Counted from the stretch's first letter, positions 24,394 to 32,615 are shown. The stretch is 39,432 nt of DNA from an uncultured Lachnospiraceae bacterium (GCA_947588845.1 CANQAR010000033.1:1-39432), one strand, 5' to 3'. The notes: generated by a model not told the origin, from the sequence alone. Made by a program: numbers and translations.

Positions 24394-26288
24394 ACGGGAA
24401 ACAGGCGGAGACAGTGCAGGGCAGCGTGCAGACGGAAGGTAAGTCCGGGAATCAGCCCGGAGAGCATATCCTGATCTGTCTGTCCTCCGCGCCTTCCAAC
24501 GCAAAGATCATTCGTACGGCGGCACGGATGGCGCAGGCATATCAGGGGACTCTGACCGCGCTTTTTGTGGAGACGCCGAAGTTCGCGTCGGCCGGAAATG
24601 AGGACCGTGCGCGCCTGCAGGCGAATACCAGGCTGGCGCAGGAACTGGGCGCTGTCACGGAGCATGTGGTCGGGGACGACATCTCTTTTCAGATTGCCGA
24701 GTTTGCGAGACTCAATGGTGTGACGAAGATTGTAATCGGCCGGAGCAACGCAGCAGGAAGACGTTTCCCGGGGCAGAGAATGCTGACCGACAAGCTGATT
24801 GCCTGCGCGCCGAACATTGAAATTTATATTATACCGGATGCCAGCTACCGTGTACGGCGGGAACGTCCGGACAAACCGGTTTTTACACTGCGGGATACAA
24901 TAAAGAGCATTCTGTCTCTGACTGCGGCTACAGGCCTGAGTCTGCTGTTTTATGAACTGGGACTTACAGACGCAAATATCATCACCGTATATATTCTTGG
25001 GGTTCTGATCACGTCTGTTGTGACAAGGAATATGATTTACGGCGTCCTGGATTCTGTAGCCAGCGTCTTTGTTTTTAATTACCTGTTTACAGATCCGAGA
25101 TATACGCTGTTTGCCTATGATATCGGCTATCCGATGACTTTTCTCATCATGCTTCTGGCGTCGCTTCTCACCGGAACGCTGGCAGCAAGAATGAAAAATC
25201 TTGCGTATCAGTCAGCAAGGAATGCCTATCGGACGAAACTCCTGCTTGATACAAATCAGTCGCTGCAGCATGCGCAGGGCAGGGAAGCGATCGTCCATGC
25301 GGCGGCGGATCAGCTCTCCAAGCTGACAGGAAGGAACGTGTCCGTCTATCTTCCTGAGAGCTGTGATCTGGAAAAGCTCCTGGAGGAGAAAGACACGGAC
25401 GGAAAGATGTACTATCCGATCCGCCTTGGAGGGGTACTCTATGGCGTGGCGGGCATCGACGTGAAGGACGATCCGGTCGACGCGTTTGAGAACGGGATTC
25501 TGATGTCGATTCTGGGGGAGTGCGCGCTGGCGATGGAGAATGAGAAGAATGCGCGTGAGAAAGAGGCTGCCGCCGTGCTTGCGCAGAACGAGCAGCTCCG
25601 CGCAAACCTTCTGCGCACGATTTCCCACGATCTGCGGACTCCGCTGACGTCCATCTCCGGCAATGCGAGCAATCTGATGACAAACGGAGCGGAGTTTGAT
25701 GAAGCGACAAAACAGCAGCTCTACACGGATATTTACGACGATTCCATGTGGCTGATCAATCTGGTCGAGAATCTGCTCTCGGTTACCCGGATGGAAGGAC
25801 AGGGAGTGAAGCTCCATCAGACCACGGAGCTTATGGATGAAGTCATCGCGGAAGCGCTTCGGCATATTGACCGAAGGAAGTCGGAGCATATGATCACCGT
25901 GCAGAATGAAAACGAGCTGCTGCTGGTTCAGATGGATGCGAAACTCATTGTGCAGGTCATTATCAATCTTGTGAACAATGCCATTAAATATACACAGAAG
26001 GGATCCGCGATTAAAATTTCCGTGCAGGAAGAAAAACATATGGCTGTGGTCAGCGTTGCGGACGACGGCCCCGGTATTCCGGATGAGATGAAGCCGCATA
26101 TTTTTGAATTGTTTTATACGGGAGAGCACCCGGTGAGAGACGACCGCCGCAGTATGGGACTCGGACTTGCGCTGTGCAGGTCCATTATAGATACGCATGG
26201 CGGGAAGATCCATGTGTCGGACGCGGAGCCGCATGGATCCGTCTTCACATTTACTCTGCCGATCAGGGAGGTAAAGCTTCATGAATAA
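24390..26288 (+). CDS. KdpD-like sensor histidine kinase lacking the KdpD sensor domain
   Basis: 632 residues, coupled to the gene before by ATGA. Domains in order: universal-stress-protein-like domain (about 25-150, HILICLSSAPSNAK, KIVIGRSN), four membrane helices of the DUF4118 type (about 165-275), a GAF-like region (about 285-390), HisKA with His413 in SHDLRTPLTS, and HATPase_c (NLVNNAIKYTQ, DDGPGIPDEM, GLGLALC). Classical KdpD has about 900 residues and begins with the ATP-binding KdpD domain (PF02702); that whole domain is absent. The kinase likely senses potassium or envelope state and phosphorylates the regulator encoded next. The cluster links it to Trk rather than KdpFABC. Confidence 0.92.
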   Translation: MNGKQAETVQGSVQTEGKSGNQPGEHILICLSSAPSNAKIIRTAARMAQAYQGTLTALFVETPKFASAGNEDRARLQANTRLAQELGAVTEHVVGDDISFQIAEFARLNGVTKIVIGRSNAAGRRFPGQRMLTDKLIACAPNIEIYIIPDASYRVRRERPDKPVFTLRDTIKSILSLTAATGLSLLFYELGLTDANIITVYILGVLITSVVTRNMIYGVLDSVASVFVFNYLFTDPRYTLFAYDIGYPMTFLIMLLASLLTGTLAARMKNLAYQSARNAYRTKLLLDTNQSLQHAQGREAIVHAAADQLSKLTGRNVSVYLPESCDLEKLLEEKDTDGKMYYPIRLGGVLYGVAGIDVKDDPVDAFENGILMSILGECALAMENEKNAREKEAAAVLAQNEQLRANLLRTISHDLRTPLTSISGNASNLMTNGAEFDEATKQQLYTDIYDDSMWLINLVENLLSVTRMEGQGVKLHQTTELMDEVIAEALRHIDRRKSEHMITVQNENELLLVQMDAKLIVQVIINLVNNAIKYTQKGSAIKISVQEEKHMAVVSVADDGPGIPDEMKPHIFELFYTGEHPVRDDRRSMGLGLALCRSIIDTHGGKIHVSDAEPHGSVFTFTLPIREVKLHE

Positions 26289-26982
26289 ATTACTTGTGCT
26301 TGTGGTGGAGGACGACGCGCCGGTCCGCAATCTGATTACAACGACACTGAAGGCGCACGATTACCGTTATCTTACCGCGGAAAACGGGGAGACCGCGATT
26401 CTGCAGGTGACTTCACATAACCCGGATGTGATCTTTCTGGATCTCGGTCTTCCGGATATGGACGGGGTGGAAGTCATAAAGAAAGTCCGCACATGGTCGA
26501 ACACGCCGATTATCGTGATCAGCGCCAGAAGCGAGGACACGGACAAGATCGACGCGCTGGACGCGGGGGCGGACGATTATCTGACAAAGCCGTTTTCCGT
26601 GGAAGAACTGCTGGCGAGACTGCGTGTGACGCAGCGCCATTTCGCGCTTATGCGGCAGGACGGGAAAAATGAATCGGTTTTTGAAAACGGGGATCTGAAG
26701 ATCGACTATGCGGCCGGGTGCGCCTGGCTCTCGGGAACGGAGCTGCATCTGACGCCGATCGAGTATAAGCTGCTCTGTCTGCTTTCCCGGAATATAGGAA
26801 AGGTTTTGACGCACACGTACATCACGCAGGAGATCTGGGGGAGCAGCTGGGAGAATGACGTTGCTTCTCTGCGCGTGTTTATGGCGACGTTGCGCAGAAA
26901 GCTGGAGGGCGGTCCGGAGGCGAAGCAGTATATCCAGACACACATCGGCATCGGCTACCGGATGCTGCGGGTGGAGGGTTAA
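26281..26982 (+). CDS. KdpE-like OmpR-family response regulator
   Basis: 233 residues, overlapping the kinase gene by 8 bases. The receiver domain has Asp11, Asp12 and the phosphoacceptor Asp54 (VIFLDLGLPD), plus Lys in LTKPF. The C-terminal winged helix (LTPIEYKLLCLLSRN ... YITQEIWG ... GIGYRMLR) is of the OmpR/KdpE type. It should act on the promoter of the Trk genes or on a distant kdp operon. No obvious binding repeat is seen before trkH. Confidence 0.93.
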   Translation: MNKLLVLVVEDDAPVRNLITTTLKAHDYRYLTAENGETAILQVTSHNPDVIFLDLGLPDMDGVEVIKKVRTWSNTPIIVISARSEDTDKIDALDAGADDYLTKPFSVEELLARLRVTQRHFALMRQDGKNESVFENGDLKIDYAAGCAWLSGTELHLTPIEYKLLCLLSRNIGKVLTHTYITQEIWGSSWENDVASLRVFMATLRRKLEGGPEAKQYIQTHIGIGYRMLRVEG

Positions 26983-27042
26983 TTTTCCCGGTGCCCTCCT
27001 CCGTTGTTTTAGCGGGTTGTTTTATCAGGTTCGTTTTTTCAG

Positions 27043-28062
27043 TTATCCTGAGAGAGATTCCGGTCTTTCCGGAGGTTCTTTTGTGGTTCCGCCGGCCGCG
27101 TAGGAGACGGGGAGGCAGATCAGAGGAGGCCGCGCGGTCAGAGTATCCTGCAGAAGGATCTGGACGCACATTTCCGCGATATCGCTTACCGGCTGAACAA
27201 TCGTGGAGCAGATGTAATCGAGATCTCCAAAGAGCCGCACGCCGTCGAAGCCGATGATCTGGACGTCCTCCGGTACTTTTACGCTCAGTTTGTTCAGTAT
27301 TTGTATTATGCGGTAAGCGAGCAGATCCGTGGAGCAGAAAATACCGTCAAATTCCAGACGCCCGTTTTGCATGCGCTCCCGCAAAAACGTTTCAAATTCT
27401 TCGATCAGATCATCATCTTCCAGAATTTTCGTTTCATAATGAAGATTTCGCGCAAGACAGCCGTTTTCGAAACCGGCCTTGCGCTTGTTTGGTTCATTCG
27501 TGAGCGAGGAACCGGTGCGCAGAAAGGCAACATTCCGGCAGCCCAGATCCGCCAGTTTCTCGGCTGCCAGCTGTCCGCCCATGAAATTATCACAAGTCAC
27601 GCAGGGGATATTCGCTCCCATGATCCGGTCGATGGACACAAAAGGAGTATCGGGGTTGATCAGAAGATTGGGATTGTAAGTCAGCCCGATGATGCCGTCC
27701 ACTTTATTCTGCTGCGCCATGGTGATATACTCCTGTTCAAAGGAGAGATCGGAATCTGTACAGCAGAGCAGCATGCGGTACTTTCTTTTGGTCAAAGACA
27801 GATTAATCAGATTTGTCAGTCTTGCGAAATAGGGATCTTTCGTGTTCGGAATAAGCACGGCGACAGTGTAGGTCTTGTTTGCCTTGAGCCCCTGGGCATA
27901 GCTGTTCACCTGGTAATGCAGTTTGCTGATTGCGGCCTCCACGCGGATTCGGTAAGATTCCCCGACAGGAATCCCGTTGATCACTTTGGAGACAGTGCCA
28001 AGAGCAACGCCCGCTTCCTGCGCAACGTCTTTCATCGTGGGAGCAGAACTTTTTTTTCTCAT
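27043..28062 (-). CDS. LacI family transcriptional regulator
   Basis: 339 residues. Residues about 8-55 are the LacI helix-turn-helix and hinge (TMKDVAQEAGVALGTVSKVING). The rest is the periplasmic-binding-protein-like effector domain (AVLIPNTKDPYFARL, VDGIIGL, VPEDVQIIGFDG). The binding site GAAAGGAC lies just before the ATG and is one half of a duplication caused by a MITE-like insert in the leader. It is divergent from a second LacI gene, across a region with three palindromes. No sugar transporter is nearby, so the effector is unknown. Confidence 0.93.
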   Translation of the reverse strand: MRKKSSAPTMKDVAQEAGVALGTVSKVINGIPVGESYRIRVEAAISKLHYQVNSYAQGLKANKTYTVAVLIPNTKDPYFARLTNLINLSLTKRKYRMLLCCTDSDLSFEQEYITMAQQNKVDGIIGLTYNPNLLINPDTPFVSIDRIMGANIPCVTCDNFMGGQLAAEKLADLGCRNVAFLRTGSSLTNEPNKRKAGFENGCLARNLHYETKILEDDDLIEEFETFLRERMQNGRLEFDGIFCSTDLLAYRIIQILNKLSVKVPEDVQIIGFDGVRLFGDLDYICSTIVQPVSDIAEMCVQILLQDTLTARPPLICLPVSYAAGGTTKEPPERPESLSG

Positions 28063-28076
28063 ATAAATGTCCTTTC

Positions 28077-28184
28077 GTTACAGTTCACACCTCTGCTGAA
28101 TTCTAGGTCTGAAGCGCGAAATGTTGTGAGGGCGTAGCATTTCTGTGCATCGCGAAGCGTTGATACGTCGGAGTGAACAATAAC
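28077..28184. mobile_element. 108-bp MITE-like element with 8-bp target duplication
   Basis: GTCCTTTC at 28069-28076 and again at 28185-28192 flank a 108-bp insert with terminal inverted repeats GTTACAGTTCACACC and (inverted) GTTATTGTTCACTCC, 12 of 15 matching. It has no coding capacity. An internal GAAATG/CATTTC pair can fold. A shorter relative is at 4776. It lies in the 5' leader of the minus-strand LacI gene, and the duplicated 8-mer contains that gene's ribosome binding site. Confidence 0.7.
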
Positions 28185-28303
28185 GTCCTTTCTGAAAATT
28201 TCGGAAAGTCCGGAGAAAAAGAATCGCCGGGCTTTCGTCTATGATAAGTGCTGCAGACAGGAATCTCTGCAGATTAAATTCCGGATAATGAAAATAAAAA
28301 GAT

Positions 28304-28315
28304 ATTTCATGAAAT
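28304..28315. promoter_or_regulatory. LacI-type operator O1
   Basis: ATTTCATGAAAT, a perfect 12-bp palindrome immediately downstream of the minus-strand -10, at the predicted transcription start. Confidence 0.65.
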
Positions 28316-28316
28316 G

Positions 28317-28345
28317 ATTATATAATAATGTTTCGTATATGTAAA
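28317..28345 (-). promoter_or_regulatory. promoter of the minus-strand LacI gene
   Basis: On the minus strand TTTACA (complement of 28340-28345), 17 bp, then TATAAT (complement of 28317-28322). Confidence 0.75.
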
Positions 28346-28363
28346 GCAAAATCCAATAAAATA

Positions 28364-28377
28364 ATGAAACGTTTCAT
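28364..28377. promoter_or_regulatory. LacI-type operator O2
   Basis: ATGAAACGTTTCAT, a perfect 14-bp palindrome with the central CG typical of LacI-family operators, between the two divergent promoters. Confidence 0.75.
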
Positions 28378-28449
28378 ATAAAATACACAAAATCAACAGC
28401 CTGATTTTGTAAAAAACAGATAAAAATGAGCGTTTCTATGAAAAATTCA

Positions 28450-28478
28450 TTGACAAAAAAGTAAATAAATGATAAGAT
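28450..28478 (+). promoter_or_regulatory. promoter of the plus-strand LacI gene
   Basis: TTGACA (28450-28455), 17 bp, TAAGAT (28473-28478). Confidence 0.65.
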
Positions 28479-28497
28479 TCCACATAAATATATAACG

Positions 28498-28507
28498 TTT
28501 CATGAAA
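28498..28507. promoter_or_regulatory. LacI-type operator O3
   Basis: TTTCATGAAA within ACGTTTCATGAAAT, about 20 bases after the -10 of the plus-strand promoter; the core is the same as O1. Confidence 0.6.
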
Positions 28508-28603
28508 TAAAAGTTGAATTAAAGAAATATTAGAAACAAAAAAGTCAGCCTGTTCGCATAATTGGCGGGCAGCAAATTGGTTCATGAGGAGGAAGGAGCA
28601 GGT

Positions 28604-29773
28604 ATGGCAGGAAAGGTTACGATGCAGGATATTGCGGACGCGCTTAAACTTTCACGGAACACGGTATCCAAGGCGGTCAACGATACGGGGGGTCTCTCGG
28701 ACGCTACACGCGAAAAGGTTTTGAAAAAAGCGATAGAACTGGGGTATAAGCAGTTTTCCTATGTGAAAAAGGAGGATTCCGGAGAGGAAGAAAAATCCCT
28801 GCCTGAGGAGATGATCTCCGCGAAAACGGGGACAGCGCGCCTGGGAGAATATTTTACAGAAAACGGCTTTGCCGAAGATATCAGAAAGTCAGATCTTTCC
28901 TGCCCCCCGGCCTCACGCGGCATGATCGCGATGTTTACCACGACGATGCCAGGATCAAAACGTTTTTCGTCTGCGATGTTCGATAAATTTCAAAATGAGC
29001 TTCTCCGAAATGGATATGGGTTTGCGATTTACATGGTTGGAGAAGATGAGGTGAAAAGACTGTACCTTCCGCACTCTTTCAGCCGGAAAGACACGGCGGG
29101 AATTATCTGTTTTGAGATGTTCGACCGTTCATACTGTGATATGCTCTGTGAGCTGGGGCTTCCCGTTTTGTTTGTGGATGCCCCGGCTTCGTGCTGTCAT
29201 GACGCACCAAAAGCGGACCGGCTGCTGATGGATAACCGTCTTGGCATTCAGGCTCTGGTAGAGGAGATGGTTCGGAGAGGAAAGAGAAAAATCGGCTTCA
29301 TCGGAGAGACAAACTATAGCCAGTCTTTTCGGGAGAGGTATCTGGCCTGTCTGGATGCGTTCATTCTGCTTGATCTCCCGTATAAGAAGGAATGGTGCAT
29401 TACGGGGTACCGGGACGCAGAAGAGAAAACCAGCCAGGATTACCAGAGCTATCTTACCGGGAAACTTGGGAATCTGAAAAAACTGCCGGATGTATTTCTG
29501 TGTGCAAATGATCAGGTCGCTTTTTGTGTTCTGAGAATCCTCAGAAAACTTGGAATTTCTGTTCCGGATGACATATATCTGTGTGGGTTCGAGGATTCTC
29601 CGGAGTCGACGATTATCAGTCCTTCTCTCACAACAGTCCGTATCCACGGCGAGATTATGGGAAAATCCGCAGCCGGGCTGCTTTTGTCGCGCATCCAGAA
29701 TCCGGATCTGGATTACCGCACAGTCTATACGGAAACGACGCCGGTGTACCGTGGGTCTACGGGGGACAGGTAG
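28604..29773 (+). CDS. LacI family regulator with linker insertion
   Basis: 389 residues. The ATG at 28604 follows AGGAGGAAGGAG; the frame is open 14 codons further up. The helix-turn-helix is at residues about 4-50 (VTMQDIADALKLSRNTVSKAVNDTGGLS). A charged linker of roughly 60 residues (KKEDSGEEEKSLPEE region) separates it from the effector domain, which is longer than in standard LacI proteins. The effector domain has IICFEMFDRSY, RKIGFIGETNYSQSF, and VPDDIYLCGFEDSPEST. It likely represses itself through the nearby palindromes, possibly together with the divergent LacI protein. Confidence 0.9.
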   Translation: MAGKVTMQDIADALKLSRNTVSKAVNDTGGLSDATREKVLKKAIELGYKQFSYVKKEDSGEEEKSLPEEMISAKTGTARLGEYFTENGFAEDIRKSDLSCPPASRGMIAMFTTTMPGSKRFSSAMFDKFQNELLRNGYGFAIYMVGEDEVKRLYLPHSFSRKDTAGIICFEMFDRSYCDMLCELGLPVLFVDAPASCCHDAPKADRLLMDNRLGIQALVEEMVRRGKRKIGFIGETNYSQSFRERYLACLDAFILLDLPYKKEWCITGYRDAEEKTSQDYQSYLTGKLGNLKKLPDVFLCANDQVAFCVLRILRKLGISVPDDIYLCGFEDSPESTIISPSLTTVRIHGEIMGKSAAGLLLSRIQNPDLDYRTVYTETTPVYRGSTGDR

Positions 29774-29828
29774 TGAGATGATTTAGTTGCAGTTCATAAA
29801 ATAGTTTAAAAATCTGCGTGCTTTGTTA

Positions 29829-29857
29829 TTGTCAGCGTGAAAAATTTTTGCTATAAT
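29829..29857 (+). promoter_or_regulatory. promoter of the ATPase/nuclease unit
   Basis: TTGTCA (29829-29834), 17 bp, TATAAT (29852-29857), followed by a roughly 55-base AT-rich leader to the ATPase start. Confidence 0.75.
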
Positions 29858-29918
29858 TATTTTGTGAATTAAAATTTTTGAGGACTCAATTATTTTTACA
29901 TTTTTTGAAAGGAATCTC

Positions 29919-31247
29919 ATGAGACTTAACATAAAGAATTTTGCGGGAATTGAGAGTGCTGATATTATATTAAATGGTATTACGGTCATAGCCGGAGAAA
30001 ATAATACAGGAAAAAGTACTGTTGGAAAAATATTGTTTGCGGTCGTTAATTCTGTTTCAGATATGCAGGAAAAGATTATAGACAAAAAAATTGAAGGAAT
30101 CAGGACAATATGCAGCAGCTTACTGGAAGAAAACGATAGATATAAATTAATAAAAAGCTATGAGAATTCTCGTGTGTTGAAAAAAGGCATTCGCGAACAA
30201 ATCAGCAGAGAAAATGAACTTTTCTGGAAAAACGGAAGCTGGAATTATGATCAGACAGATGAATTAGTCAGTTCTATCCTGAAGAATATACACGAATGTG
30301 TAAAATCTGAGAAGGATTTTTCAGTTATTGCTGAGGGTATGGCACATTCTATTAAGGAAATCTATAAAATTCCGGAAACAGATGTTGCTCTTGAAATTAT
30401 AACCCGATATTTTAGACATGTTTTTTCAAATCAGATCAATTCATTGAATGTACCTGAGGCAGCGGCCAGAATTAATCTTTCAATAAAGCAGAAACATCTG
30501 GGCTTGATTTTTGAAGATGATTCCTGTTCGGGCTATGTGTCGGATATGAATTTGTCAAATAAAGCGGTCTATATCGAAGATCCTTTTGTTATTGACAAGG
30601 TATCTGATTATAGTTTGCTTTTTTCCCAGGAATTTTCCAGTGCCTCTGAGCATTTTCTGCTGGAATTGCTGATTTCGCGTACAAATAAGTATGATGATAT
30701 GATGGATGGTGTAATAGAGTCTGTACTTTCCAAAAGAAAGCTTACGGAAATATGCCAGAGACTTGGTTCTGTCATAGCCGGAAATATAGTAGAGAAACAG
30801 TCAAATGAATATTATCTGGAACTGGAGAATCTCAAAAAACCGGTTTCTGTAAATAACCTGTCTACCGGATTAAAGTCATTTCTTATTCTGAAAATGCTGA
30901 TAGAAAAAGGGAAACTCAACGATCGTGATATGCTGATTCTTGATGAGCCTGAAATTCATCTGCATCCTGAATGGCAGGTTGTTTATGCGGAACTCATTGT
31001 GCTGCTGCAGAAAGCTTTTGATTTGTCAATTGTAGTGACCACACACAGCCCATATTTCCTGGATGCGATTAATCTGTTTTCTGTTAAATATGGAACAGGT
31101 GAAAAGGTGAATTATTACTTATCAGATGTTGAAGAAGGTCAGATAAAAATAAATAATGTGACAGACAACATTGATCTGATCTATAAAAAAATGGCATCTC
31201 CTGTTCAGATGCTTGATTCTCTGCGGTACGAGCTAAATAATAATTAA
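29919..31247 (+). CDS. ABC/OLD-like AAA ATPase, candidate defence protein
   Basis: 442 residues, start after GAAAGGAATCTC. ABC-type ATPase of the AAA_15/AAA_21, OLD-like kind, not a transporter. Walker A is GENNTGKST (26-34), the signature NLSTGLKS starts at Asn313, Walker B is MLILDEPEIHLHP (Asp342, Glu343), and the switch His is in TTHSPYFLDA. About 270 residues lie between Walker A and the signature, mostly helical and Lys/Glu/Asp-rich, a coiled-coil-like insertion as in Rad50/OLD relatives. There is no C-terminal TOPRIM domain, unlike OLD nucleases and GajA. Such stand-alone ATPases act as sensors for partner effectors (AriA in PARIS, PtuA in Septu). Its partner here starts 10 bases downstream. 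The gene is more AT-rich than its neighbours. Confidence 0.88.
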   Translation: MRLNIKNFAGIESADIILNGITVIAGENNTGKSTVGKILFAVVNSVSDMQEKIIDKKIEGIRTICSSLLEENDRYKLIKSYENSRVLKKGIREQISRENELFWKNGSWNYDQTDELVSSILKNIHECVKSEKDFSVIAEGMAHSIKEIYKIPETDVALEIITRYFRHVFSNQINSLNVPEAAARINLSIKQKHLGLIFEDDSCSGYVSDMNLSNKAVYIEDPFVIDKVSDYSLLFSQEFSSASEHFLLELLISRTNKYDDMMDGVIESVLSKRKLTEICQRLGSVIAGNIVEKQSNEYYLELENLKKPVSVNNLSTGLKSFLILKMLIEKGKLNDRDMLILDEPEIHLHPEWQVVYAELIVLLQKAFDLSIVVTTHSPYFLDAINLFSVKYGTGEKVNYYLSDVEEGQIKINNVTDNIDLIYKKMASPVQMLDSLRYELNNN

Positions 31248-31257
31248 AGGAGTTTAT

Positions 31258-31836
31258 ATGACAGAAGATGTTATCAGAGGACTGCCAGATCTGTTAAAGA
31301 GGCATGTCTGTACTCTGAAAAAGGCTTCCCGCGATGATACGAACCATCAGGAAATGTGCAGAAGTCAATTAAAAGTAGTAGACTTTGATAAAATACCCAA
31401 TGAATATGCAAGGGGAAAAGGCTGGAGAGGTGTACCGAAGTCAAATGACGCTCTTTATATTTCTCCGGAAGAAAAATGGTATTTTATAGAATTTAAAAAC
31501 GGTTCGATTAATTCCGGTGAAATTTATCGGAAGCTTTATGACAGCCTGATTATGCTGCTTGAATTGAAGATTCTGCCTGATTTTGAATATATCCGAAGGT
31601 ATATCCAGTATATTCTGGTGTATAATTCTGAAAAACAGGAAAGAATTCCGCCTTCCGAAGGGCGTGATGAAACTTACGGATATTTTTTGAATCGGGCTAA
31701 AACAGAAAAGAAATTATTTGGAATTGAAAAACTGGAACAATATCTGTTTTCTGAGACCCATACGTACAGCAAGGCTGATTTTGAAAATAATTTTGTTAAA
31801 GTTATGGAAGAAACAGAGAACCAGGCCGGTGAATGA
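31258..31836 (+). CDS. small PD-(D/E)XK-like protein, putative effector nuclease
   Basis: 192 residues, start 10 bases after the ATPase stop with AAAGGAG in between. The likely nuclease core is Asp64 (SNDALYI) and Glu78-Phe-Lys80 (WYFIEFKNG), giving the D-x13-E-x-K pattern on neighbouring strands, followed by a helix with RKLYDSLIML, where Lys and Asp often complete this fold. No membrane segment is seen. I do not recognise the family: it does not look like AriB (DUF4435) or PtuB (HNH). Pairing with an ABC/OLD-like ATPase in a low-GC unit suggests a toxic effector kept in check by, or triggered through, the ATPase. The fold call rests on motif reading alone. Confidence 0.65.
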   Translation: MTEDVIRGLPDLLKRHVCTLKKASRDDTNHQEMCRSQLKVVDFDKIPNEYARGKGWRGVPKSNDALYISPEEKWYFIEFKNGSINSGEIYRKLYDSLIMLLELKILPDFEYIRRYIQYILVYNSEKQERIPPSEGRDETYGYFLNRAKTEKKLFGIEKLEQYLFSETHTYSKADFENNFVKVMEETENQAGE

Positions 31837-31854
31837 GAACAGGGGGGAGAAACA

Positions 31855-32403
31855 ATGAATAAAAACGCTGCGAATAAAACGAGTTTGAGCAGATTTCTGA
31901 GTTTGATTCTGCGGCATAAGCCCTGGGTGATTGGTATTACGCTGGACGAGCATGGCTGGGCGGATGTGGACGAACTGATTCCCGGAATCAATCATTCCGG
32001 CAGGGAGATCGATATGGAGCTGCTGGAGGAGATCGTCGCAGAGGATAAAAAAGGACGTTATTCATTCAGCGAAGATAAGCGGCTGATCCGGGCGAATCAG
32101 GGACACAGTATTCCGGTTGACGTAGAGCTGGAGGAGAAATGTCCCCCGGATGTGCTGTATCACGGCACGGCGATAAGGTTCATCGACAGTATCAAAGAGC
32201 AGGGAATCAGATCCATGAGCCGGCTGTATGTTCATTTTTCGCTTGATCAGGACACGGCGGTCAAGGTCGGCAGGCGCCACGGGAAGCCGCAGGTTCTGAT
32301 TGTGGACGCAAAGAGAATGTACGACGATGGAATTAAGTTTTATCTCTCGCATAACGGAATCTGGCTGACGAAGTATGTGGCCCCGGAGTATATTGTTTGG
32401 TAA
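31855..32403 (+). CDS. kptA: RNA 2'-phosphotransferase (KptA/Tpt1)
   Basis: 182 residues, start after GGGGGGAGAAACA, 18 bases after the previous stop. KptA/Tpt1 removes a 2'-phosphate from RNA using NAD+, making ADP-ribose 1",2"-cyclic phosphate. The catalytic Arg-His-Arg-Arg set is visible: Arg20-His21 (LILRHKP), Arg79 (LIRANQGHS) and Arg140/141 (VGRRHGKP). LYHGT and VHFSLD are further family marks. Family length is normal. Base composition is richer in GC than the two genes before it, so it may be an older resident gene rather than part of that unit. Bacteria lack the tRNA splicing that Tpt1 serves in yeast, so its substrate here is open; RNA repair is one option. Confidence 0.92.
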   Translation: MNKNAANKTSLSRFLSLILRHKPWVIGITLDEHGWADVDELIPGINHSGREIDMELLEEIVAEDKKGRYSFSEDKRLIRANQGHSIPVDVELEEKCPPDVLYHGTAIRFIDSIKEQGIRSMSRLYVHFSLDQDTAVKVGRRHGKPQVLIVDAKRMYDDGIKFYLSHNGIWLTKYVAPEYIVW

Positions 32404-32541
32404 GCGTCTATGCCGTGTGCGCCGTGGAGAATATTCAGAATGCCATAATATGCGGGACAAAATAATTTAGATAAATTCTGTCATTGATACCGGGATTGAT
32501 AATGCCCGGTCGGGATAAACGGACTGGACTAAACAGAAATA

Positions 32542-32563
32542 CCCCCGGAGCAGTTTCCGGGGG
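32542..32563. terminator. terminator between convergent units
   Basis: CCCCCGGA (32542-32549) and TCCGGGGG (32556-32563) pair perfectly. The minus-strand side continues TATTTCTGTTT, so it mainly serves the minus-strand efflux operon. Confidence 0.7.
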
Positions 32564-32571
32564 ATTACCAT

Positions 32572-32615
32572 GTGCAGGCTCGTGTAAGGAAAATAGCTGC
32601 TAACGCGGTCCGCCG
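32572..32615. repeat. hairpin repeat, degenerate copy D
   Basis: Keeps AGGC, AAGGAAA and AGCTGCTAACGC of copy B (10141) but has lost the outer pairing. Confidence 0.45.

Noticed and set aside
25212-26330. 372-codon minus-strand frame
   Set aside because: Antisense to the histidine-kinase gene.
29919-31836. Assignment of the pair to PARIS, Septu or Gabija
   Set aside because: The ATPase is similar in plan, but the partner is not DUF4435, HNH or a UvrD-like helicase, and the ATPase has no TOPRIM domain.
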